From: Planctomycetia bacterium
GTDB taxonomy: Bacteria; Planctomycetota; Planctomycetia; Pirellulales; Thermoguttaceae
Direction of reading: 5' to 3'
NCBI GenBank assembly: GCA_030527205.1
Contig: JAUNBG010000022.1
Coordinates: 1-57,856, forward strand
DNA length: 57,856 nt
Position 1 is the stretch's first letter; every line of letters starts with the position of its first letter. Of the stretch, positions 51,522 to 57,856 are shown piece after piece. Under the pieces are notes generated by a model, which saw only the letters and a program-made list of their open reading frames with translations, had not been told where the DNA came from and did not search any database. The position numbers and the translations under genes were made by a program.

Positions 51522-53276
51522 TTATTTTGCTTTTTTTTCGTAATAATCGCGGATTGCTTTCATCGTTTCAATTGGATAATCAGTTGCAAAGCTGGCGCAA
51601 CCGAGATCCATTAATCGCCAATAAACTTCAGGAGAATCGCCTTGAGTCCAAGAAAGCGTTTGAAATAATATTCCATATTTTCGAAGTTCTTCTCCCGTTT
51701 TCTTTAAAAAATCTTCGCTTGGCGAGAATTTTCCGTCTTTGTCAACATTGACATGAATTTGAAGTTGGTCAATTCCGGCAAAATGAACCGCTCGAAGAGC
51801 TGCCAATCGTTCGGCCAATTTTTCTTCTGATCCGCCCATCCAATGGAGCGTTTTTGAACGCGGAGCAACCCGTTTCCATTCTTTGATCTCATCATATTTC
51901 GTGCTCGCCAAAATATATTGCGAATGAAGTCCTTCGGTTTGCCGGGCAAGAAGCTCGAAATCAATCTGTTTAATGTCAATATAAAGCATTCGATCAGGAT
52001 GTTCGCTTAAAACTTGATTCATTGTTTCAAGATTGATAATTTTTTGTCCAATAAATTGTTCGCCTCGAAACGCTCCGATATCAAGTTGCTGTGTTTCCTC
52101 AAAAGTCAGGTCTTTAATCCCCTTTTTTTTGAAGTCGTTAGACGCATTCGGAATAATGCGAGAAAAATCATTGTCATGAAATGAGACGATAACAGAGTCT
52201 TTGGTCATTCTGAGATCCGCTTCCGGAACCATATCCATTCCCCAAGCCAGTTCAAACGATTCCAGAGAACCTTCTGGGGCCATATTGCCCGCGCCTCGAT
52301 GAGCCTGAACAATAACTTTATTGAGCGGAATATGATCTCGCAAGTTCCAGTTTTCTTTCGGCGGGTTTTTATAATATTCGTCTAAAGCAGCAAACGCAAT
52401 ATCAGGATTGTCCGTTCCAATGCCAGCAGTTCCTAAATCAAAAAGTCGATGATAATATTCTATTTTATCGGTTGAAACGCCCCAAGGCATTGTTTGAAAT
52501 TCGATTTTATGCTGACGAAGTTCTTTGCCAATTTTCTTTAAATAATCCGCTGACGGCTGCATTTCGCCATTTTCCAAAAATTTAACATGAATCTGTAAAT
52601 GAGTAACGCCTTCAAATTGAGTTGCTCGAAGTTTTTCAAAACGTTTTTCAATATCGGCATCAGTTGCCGTTCCGAGTCCCATCCAAAGAAGCGTTCCGGA
52701 ATCAGGCGCGATTTTCATCCATTTTTGCGCTTCTTCATCTTTTCCTGTTGCCAAAATAATTTGTTCATGAAGTCCTTGAGTTACTTCGGCCAGTTTGACA
52801 AAATCGACATTTTTAACGTCAATGTAAACGCGTCGCCATTTGTCTTCTTTGAGAGAGTCACAAATTTCTTCCAGGGAGACGATTTTTTGTCCAGCGAATT
52901 GTTCGCCGCGGAACGCTCCAATATCAAGTTGCCGCGCCTCTTCAAAAGTTAAATCTTCAAGACGTTTTTTCTTCATTTCCTCAGAAGCGTTCGGCAAAAT
53001 TCTTGCGAAATTGGCGTCATGAAACATAACAATTCGATCATCCTTGGTTGTTCGAACGTCAACTTCGGGAATGCCTCCCAAACTCCAGGTTAATTGAAGC
53101 GACTCGAGCGCATTTTCCGGCGCCAAATTTCCCGCTCCCCGATGAGCGACAACTGTTACTGTTTCTTGAGGGACATCTCGAATATTCCAAAATGGCTCAT
53201 TTGCCCGAAGAGACAAAGATGTCGCAAGAAGAAAAAATGAAAAACAGAGACTTTTTGGCCAACGAATTTGTTTCAT
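51522..53276 (-). CDS. Secreted glycerophosphodiester phosphodiesterase with two tandem domains
   Basis: About 584 residues from the ATG at 53276, chosen because it begins a signal peptide (SLCFSFFLLATSLSLRA) and has AAGG upstream; another ATG lies six codons earlier. Two complete GDPD domains follow each other. The first has AHRGAGNLAPENALES, PEVDVRTTKDDRIVMFHD and YIDVKNVDF; the second has AHRGAGNMAPEGSLES, PEADLRMTKDSVIVSFHD and YIDIKQIDF. Both keep the catalytic His pair and metal-binding Glu and Asp. The halves share long stretches (LTFEE-QLDIGAFRGEQF), so they arose by internal duplication. The enzyme would cleave glycerophosphodiesters to glycerol-3-phosphate in the periplasm, supporting phosphate scavenging with the alkaline phosphatase. 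Confidence 0.9.
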   Translation of the reverse strand: MKQIRWPKSLCFSFFLLATSLSLRANEPFWNIRDVPQETVTVVAHRGAGNLAPENALESLQLTWSLGGIPEVDVRTTKDDRIVMFHDANFARILPNASEEMKKKRLEDLTFEEARQLDIGAFRGEQFAGQKIVSLEEICDSLKEDKWRRVYIDVKNVDFVKLAEVTQGLHEQIILATGKDEEAQKWMKIAPDSGTLLWMGLGTATDADIEKRFEKLRATQFEGVTHLQIHVKFLENGEMQPSADYLKKIGKELRQHKIEFQTMPWGVSTDKIEYYHRLFDLGTAGIGTDNPDIAFAALDEYYKNPPKENWNLRDHIPLNKVIVQAHRGAGNMAPEGSLESFELAWGMDMVPEADLRMTKDSVIVSFHDNDFSRIIPNASNDFKKKGIKDLTFEETQQLDIGAFRGEQFIGQKIINLETMNQVLSEHPDRMLYIDIKQIDFELLARQTEGLHSQYILASTKYDEIKEWKRVAPRSKTLHWMGGSEEKLAERLAALRAVHFAGIDQLQIHVNVDKDGKFSPSEDFLKKTGEELRKYGILFQTLSWTQGDSPEVYWRLMDLGCASFATDYPIETMKAIRDYYEKKAK

Positions 53277-53894
53277 AATCATAACCTTATACATTATATA
53301 ATTTAAAAATCTTTGCAGACGATTTCCTGATTATATCGCATAACAAAGATTATTGTCAATATTATGCGCTCATAACAGAAGTTTTTTGAGCTCGCTTTTA
53401 AAGAATAATGCAAATATGTCAGGAATTAATAAGATAAAATCGCGTCGTTGGTCATTTCCCATTTGAAATTGAATGGTTAATAAACAGCGTTTTTGATTGA
53501 TTAAATAATATATGTATTATCGCGCAATAAGTTATTGACTGTTTTGTCTTTTGTTGGACGTTGCGATTTCGTATTTTTGGGCTTGAATAAAAGAATGTTT
53601 GAAGATTATTAATCCAAATGCAAAAAAATAAAAAAAAGACAAGATAAGCTGGAGAAAAGACAACGCTAATGACGATTAAAACAATTATAGCGGTTGTTCT
53701 GGTCGTCTTGCTATTGATGATTGTTTGAACAATGAGGGAGAACTTCATTTTTACTGACCGTTTTATCTGGAAATCTTGATCGGTCGGAGAGTTTTTTAGC
53801 TAAGATTTTCTTCTTTTTATGCCGATAATACTTAAGTCAAGAATTTTCCTAATATGACTAACTTTTCAACATTTGACAATTAAAAGGACTCATT
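53277..53894. other. Gap with one doubtful small frame
   Basis: A minus-strand frame of 98 codons (53452-53748) begins with a possible membrane anchor (TTAIIVLIVISVVFSPAYLVFF) but has no ribosome site and a random-looking C-terminus. I do not call it a gene with confidence. The rest is AT-rich and empty. Confidence 0.35.
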
Positions 53895-54146
53895 GTGGAT
53901 CAGGATATAAATGTTTTAGCGCTTGTGAAAGGGTCTGAACGATATGTTTTTCTCTATAATGATGAACATCGAACAGAAATCCTTAGAACCTTAGGTCGAT
54001 ATGCTTCTGATTCGGAACTCAGCTTTTCCTGGTATGACGCGGCGGTTTTAAGTCAAAAGATTCGCCGAGGAGCTCAAATGGAAAATATTCCAATTTTACA
54101 GCGTCGAAATATTCCGATTCCTTCAGAAAACCAAGCGGAATTTTAA
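53895..54146 (+). CDS. Small conserved planctomycete protein of unknown function
   Basis: 83 residues from a GTG at 53895, preceded by AAAGGA at the right distance. The text DINVLALVKGSERYVFLYND, then TLGRYASDSELSFSWYDAAV and LSQKIRR, resembles a small hypothetical protein I associate with planctomycetes, with no known function. It is soluble, with no membrane segment or signal. It is followed by a good intrinsic terminator, which supports it being a real single-gene unit. Confidence 0.75.
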   Translation: MDQDINVLALVKGSERYVFLYNDEHRTEILRTLGRYASDSELSFSWYDAAVLSQKIRRGAQMENIPILQRRNIPIPSENQAEF

Positions 54147-54181
54147 TCACTAAATCTATTCGAAAAATGAAACAAGCAGAA

Positions 54182-54212
54182 GGCAAACAGTTTAGGCTGT
54201 TTGTCTTTTTTT
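54182..54212 (+). terminator. Intrinsic terminator after the 83-residue protein gene
   Basis: A nine-pair stem (GGCAAACAG with CTGTTTGTC, one G-T pair), six-base loop and a run of seven T, beginning 35 bases after the stop codon. Confidence 0.85.
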
Positions 54213-54236
54213 GATTGTTATGAATATTGTTGCGTT

Positions 54237-57041
54237 TTATTTGTTTAAAATTCTTTTAGCTGAAAGTTGCAATTCGTCGCTTAATTTTCTGTCAAAATGA
54301 GGCATTTGTTGATCAAGTTCGAGCGCTTTTTCCGCTTCTTTTTGAGCTTTTTGATCTTGAAGCAAATCAAGAGTTTGAGCCCAGTGAACGCGATATTCTG
54401 CATTATTGGGCGAAAAAAGAACTGCTTGTTCAAAAACGTCGTTCGCCCATTTCAGGAATGTTTTTTCCTGAGTTGTTTGATAAGTTGCGAAATCTTTATT
54501 GCCGACATCAAATCGAATCGGCGCTGAGTTCGGCGATATTTGCAATAAATGGGATCGCGCTTGATCAAGGTCTTTGAACGCTGTTTCAAGCTCAATGCTC
54601 TTATTTGTTCTTTTGCGCTCATTATATTGATTTTGATAGTTTTCGAGTTTTCTCAAATAATCATTTTGAGCAATTGGAATTGAATAAAACAAATCGGAAT
54701 CAATGATCGAATCAAAAGCTTCATTTTTGAGCAATTGACGCTTTTCAGACAAAACCGGTTTTAATCCGGTTATCCAAAAAAGTCCAATGAGAATCGAAAT
54801 AAAAATGAGATTAGTCAATAAAATCAATGTCGGACAAGGAAACAATTTTTCCGAAAAAACAGATGTTTTAGATTCTTGTGTCTCATATGATTTTTTATGT
54901 TGATTTGTTTGTTCATTGTTTTGAATATTATTGAGAAATAATGCGGAAAAAAACCAGAAGCAAAAGATTGTTGAGGGATAAGAAATGCCGCCTGCGGCGC
55001 TTAAATTTGTCAGAATACTGATTAAAGCAGCAATTAAGCCGGAAGAATAAAAATGATCGCTCATTCTTTTTTGACGTTTTTCTTCGCTTTCCCAAAAAGA
55101 GGAAAAATCAAAAGTTTGAGTTTGATGATCAATCGGATTTGAATTTGTTTTATGATATTTTGCTTGAATATCAATAATCGATGTAATTATCTTTTGACGC
55201 TTTAAAGAAAGCGTTGTCAAAAAGGAAAAAAGTCCAAAAGTTATCGGAATGACAATGAAAGCGATAAAAACAAAATCAAGATCAAGAGGCGCTGACATCG
55301 ATAACGATAAAAACCAACCGACCAACAAAGCGACCAAACTTCCCAATAAAATCGAGCGAGAAATAAAAGAGCGTTCTAAAGAAAAAGGGTTGTTCTTCTG
55401 AATATCGATTTGATTGTCCGTCGATGTTTCAATATTAATTATTTCTGTCTTTTTTTCAATTATTGAAGATTTTTGTTGAGAAATTGTTGAATAATCTGAA
55501 CAAGCCAATATATTGGGAAACTTTTTTGAGTCAACCAAGTTTGAATCATTAAAATGGGATTTGCGACGAAGATAACAGTGACAGAAAACAAAAAGAACGA
55601 TGAAAATGAATCCAAGAAAGAAAATCAAGGCAGGAATTCCAAACAAAGAGGCGATTTCAAACGCCCAATGATGCGGGTCGGCAATAAATTCGCTGGCTGT
55701 AGGCAAGATATATTGGGGATAAATTGTTTGAAAATTGCCGGGACCGATGCCAAAAAGCGAATGATCAAGAATGATTCGATAACTCGCAATCCAATAATCA
55801 AGCCGATATGAAAGCGATTTTCCCGCTTCCGTAATGACTTCGCGATCAATTAAACCGAAAAATAACGCCCCGAAAAAACTTGTAACGATCAGAAAAAATA
55901 AGGCAAAGAATCCAATTTTGACTTTTCGATAAAAAACAGAAGAATCAGTTTTTATGTTTTTGTGTTTTATGAAGCAACAAACAATAAATAGTAAATAAAT
56001 CATAGCCCCCAAACCAAATGCGATATAAGCAGAACGACTTTTGGTCAGAGACAGGCAGATCCAAATTGGACAAAACAGTATTCCCGAGATTAAAATCGTT
56101 AGATAATTCCATAATAACAGATTTCCCCAAAGTTTTTTGGTTTCTAAATGAGAAGAAAGTGCTGATTTTAACGAATAAGGAAGAAAAGACGGCAATTTTA
56201 AGCCGGAAGAAGGAATCGAAAAAACAAAGAAACCAAGCCAACCAACTAAAATTATCAAATTTGGCGCTAAAAGTCCGGCAAGAGTATTCGTCAATCCAAA
56301 TGTTCCCAGCGGTTCCAAACTGTTGAGAAGCCGATTTTCAAACAAGATTCTTTCGGCAGAACCCTCAGGAAAATAGAGCTGATTTTCAGCAAGAATTTTC
56401 TCGGGATTATTCAAATATTGTTTCCGAAATTCCGGATCACGCACAGAATATGTATAAATACTGAAAACTGATTCTGATAAACAAATTCCAATGATTAATA
56501 TTAATAACGAACGAATAACAATCGTTGTCAAAATGGGACGCAGATAACGAAAAAGAAAAAAAACGCCGATGATTCCAGACCAGATCCAAAACATATTAAA
56601 CGCATAACGGATATTGCCTGAATGAGTCTTGAGAAGAAAAATCAACGAAATTGACATCCAAACAATCAAACAGAAAACAAAAAACTCGGCAATCCCCGGT
56701 TTTTGCCAGACTTTTTTCGGAATCGCAAGATCTGGTTCCGGTTTAAGTCGATTCATTTCCTTGTTCGAGAGAGAAAATGGAGAATTTAGTTTTTTGCCTA
56801 ATTTAACAAAAATAAACGATAACGGAAAAAGGAGAAGCCAAAGAAAAGTTATCGGCAAAAAATCGCCGTTTCGAACGTTTCCTTCTGGGGGCAAAATAAG
56901 CGTCAAAACGACCAGGAAAGCGAGAAAAGCCCAAAAACAATTAAGACAAAATCGATAAAAAAGCGTTGCCAATTCAAGCGGACGGTCAATCTTGGAAATT
57001 GTCTTTTCGTTGTTACGAAAAGCCCGTTTAGCCTTTATCAT
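54237..57041 (-). CDS. O-antigen ligase/polymerase-like membrane protein with C-terminal TPR-like region
   Basis: A 934-residue protein with a dozen or more membrane helices. The segment LDYWIASYRIILDHSLFGIG, then PGNFQTIYPQYI and DPHHWAFEIASLFGIPALIF, is the periplasmic loop and following helix of the O-antigen ligase (Wzy/WaaL-like) family. A polar insertion rich in Ser, Asn, Ile and Lys (about 90 residues, with SDYSTISQQKSSIIEKKTEI) interrupts the membrane part. The last 150 residues form helical pairs (NDVFEQAVLFSPNNAEYRVH, WAQTLDLLQDQKAQKEAEKA) like tetratricopeptide repeats. It may attach or polymerise surface glycans or act on glycoproteins; the substrate cannot be told. No glycosyltransferase cluster is adjacent. 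Confidence 0.82.
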   Translation of the reverse strand: MIKAKRAFRNNEKTISKIDRPLELATLFYRFCLNCFWAFLAFLVVLTLILPPEGNVRNGDFLPITFLWLLLFPLSFIFVKLGKKLNSPFSLSNKEMNRLKPEPDLAIPKKVWQKPGIAEFFVFCLIVWMSISLIFLLKTHSGNIRYAFNMFWIWSGIIGVFFLFRYLRPILTTIVIRSLLILIIGICLSESVFSIYTYSVRDPEFRKQYLNNPEKILAENQLYFPEGSAERILFENRLLNSLEPLGTFGLTNTLAGLLAPNLIILVGWLGFFVFSIPSSGLKLPSFLPYSLKSALSSHLETKKLWGNLLLWNYLTILISGILFCPIWICLSLTKSRSAYIAFGLGAMIYLLFIVCCFIKHKNIKTDSSVFYRKVKIGFFALFFLIVTSFFGALFFGLIDREVITEAGKSLSYRLDYWIASYRIILDHSLFGIGPGNFQTIYPQYILPTASEFIADPHHWAFEIASLFGIPALIFFLGFIFIVLFVFCHCYLRRKSHFNDSNLVDSKKFPNILACSDYSTISQQKSSIIEKKTEIINIETSTDNQIDIQKNNPFSLERSFISRSILLGSLVALLVGWFLSLSMSAPLDLDFVFIAFIVIPITFGLFSFLTTLSLKRQKIITSIIDIQAKYHKTNSNPIDHQTQTFDFSSFWESEEKRQKRMSDHFYSSGLIAALISILTNLSAAGGISYPSTIFCFWFFSALFLNNIQNNEQTNQHKKSYETQESKTSVFSEKLFPCPTLILLTNLIFISILIGLFWITGLKPVLSEKRQLLKNEAFDSIIDSDLFYSIPIAQNDYLRKLENYQNQYNERKRTNKSIELETAFKDLDQARSHLLQISPNSAPIRFDVGNKDFATYQTTQEKTFLKWANDVFEQAVLFSPNNAEYRVHWAQTLDLLQDQKAQKEAEKALELDQQMPHFDRKLSDELQLSAKRILNK

Positions 57042-57331
57042 TGAATTACAGCTCCGTTATCAGATGTTTTTCATTTATGAAGAAGTCCCGCTTTAGCGTC
57101 GAAATAATCCCGAACTTTTTATAAGAACAATTATATTCAAACTAATGGGAGTTGTCTTGATTCAACGTTAAAACAGATAAAATACTGACGAATCTTTTGT
57201 AAAAATAAGGAATTGGGCTTTGATTAAAAGCTCCTTTTAGTGAAAAATTAAGAATCTGTCTTCAGTAACGTTTGAGTAAAGTGTGCATATGTAAGATAAT
57301 AAGTATATTTTAACATACTTTTCTTCTTATG

Positions 57332-57754
57332 TCAACCGCCTGTAATGTTTTTGGAACCTCCTTTAAAGAATCTCAAAAAATGCCATCCAAGCGAACGTTG
57401 TCGCTTTAAAAACAGGGAAAGGTCAAGGATTTCGTTGAACGTCTCAAAGGATCTTTGAATTTCCGGACTTGACGCAATTTCGCCATTTCTTTGACGTTCC
57501 TGATCTTCAGGAAGATAAACGCCATAAAAAATCGCGTTCATATCAAACCATGCAGAAAGGCGTCGCCATTCGGAATCGGTCAATTCGACATTATAATCTC
57601 CCAAGTCATGAATTTTCATCAGACGATTCCCAATGGAACCATAATGTCCCCCTGGTTCAGCGACCCGAATTGTATTTCGGCCTCCAGAACGCGGACGTCT
57701 CATCCCAAGGCCCCAAAGAGTCGTCTCGACTCTTTGGAAAAACCAACCGACGTC
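57332..57754 (-). pseudogene. C-terminal fragment of a PD40/hydrazine-synthase-alpha-like protein
   Basis: The frame is open on the minus strand from an upstream TAA near 57757 to a stop at 57332; the first internal ATG is at 57703. The text RPRSGGRNTIRVAEPGGHYG, then IGNRLMKIHDLGDYNVELTD and SEWRRLSAWFDMNAIFYGVY, matches the C-terminal end of large planctomycete proteins related to hydrazine synthase alpha (cytochrome-like, PD40-containing). These proteins are many hundreds of residues long, so the front is missing. The break lies at an 11-base hairpin and a 25-base tandem repeat. It could be a gene remnant or a rearrangement. The gap 57042-57331 shows nothing else. Confidence 0.65.
57713..57737. 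repeat. Perfect 11-base hairpin at the truncated gene end
   Basis: CCAAAGAGTCG (57713-57723) and its complement CGACTCTTTGG (57727-57737) with a three-base loop. It lies inside the open frame just upstream of the first recognisable family sequence. Confidence 0.7.
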
Positions 57755-57757
57755 TAT

Positions 57758-57807
57758 TTATAATATTCACAAAACACTAAACTTATAATATTCACAAAAC
57801 ACTAAAC
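57758..57807. repeat. 25-base perfect tandem repeat, two units
   Basis: Two identical 25-base units at 57758-57782 and 57783-57807 (each begins TTATAATATTCACAAAACAC). They lie where the truncated gene's frame ends. Confidence 0.85.
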
Positions 57808-57856
57808 CTCATGCGAGCGGCGAGAAGGTTTATTTTGAAACAATGGAATTTTATGC

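Noticed and set aside
53452..53748. 98-codon minus-strand frame with a hydrophobic N-terminus
   Set aside because: No Shine-Dalgarno, and the C-terminal half looks random; AT-rich DNA easily encodes Ile/Phe/Leu runs.

Overview
The window looks like a chromosomal segment of an AT-rich, probably host-associated member of the Planctomycetota (PVC superphylum). Three things point there: the gene families present (secreted GH106 and GH127 type glycosidases, a BatA-domain membrane protein, PD40/hydrazine-synthase-alpha-like and sulfatase-modifying-factor domains, an ABC permease fused to a GldG domain, and an 83-residue protein of a type I associate with planctomycetes), lpxB, which implies lipid A and an outer membrane, and weak or absent Shine-Dalgarno sites at many genes. 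The assignment is an inference; no rRNA is present. Gene density is moderate, most genes lie on the minus strand, and many intergenic stretches carry small palindromic repeats.

Layout. 1-1.5 kb: a GC-rich piece carrying the 5' part of a hybrid-cluster protein gene (hcp, running off the window) behind decayed cupin and DUF488 genes; it looks foreign. 1.8-10 kb: a GH106 rhamnosidase, the tRNA methylthiotransferase mtaB and a fused GldG/ABC-2 permease. 10-13.5 kb: ruvC, two small doubtful or broken secreted-protein genes and thrS. 14-22 kb: a secreted glycan-degradation group (GH127, a very large GH106-related enzyme, a Tat-exported TIM-barrel-like protein). 22-28 kb: a BatA-domain protein, an alkaline phosphatase and a broken PD40/SUMF1 gene. 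28-31 kb: an SDR, a PduO-type cobalamin adenosyltransferase and a UroD-family protein that overlaps it. 31-37 kb: an accessory strip with MITE-like repeats, tRNA-Thr, a duplicated 3' part of tRNA-Val, integrase and IS66 fragments, the intact tRNA-Val, an orphan N6-adenine methylase and an orphan UmuD-like protein. 37.5-49.3 kb: housekeeping genes (ferritin, secreted sugar isomerase-like protein, lpxB, gltX, tsaB, cysC, response regulator, cysS). 49.6-57.9 kb: a second orphan methylase, a tandem-duplicated glycerophosphodiesterase, a small conserved protein, an O-antigen-ligase-like protein and a truncated hydrazine-synthase-alpha-like fragment at the edge.

Possible functional groups: the glycosidases suggest rhamnose- and arabinose-containing plant polysaccharide breakdown; alkaline phosphatase and glycerophosphodiesterase suggest phosphate scavenging; the adenosyltransferase next to a UroD-family protein suggests corrinoid metabolism. 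The most unusual signals are a four-copy MITE-like family, the tRNA-Val island scar, and long Ser/Asn/Gln/Lys-rich insertions in several otherwise conserved proteins. I see no CRISPR array and no complete restriction or defence system.
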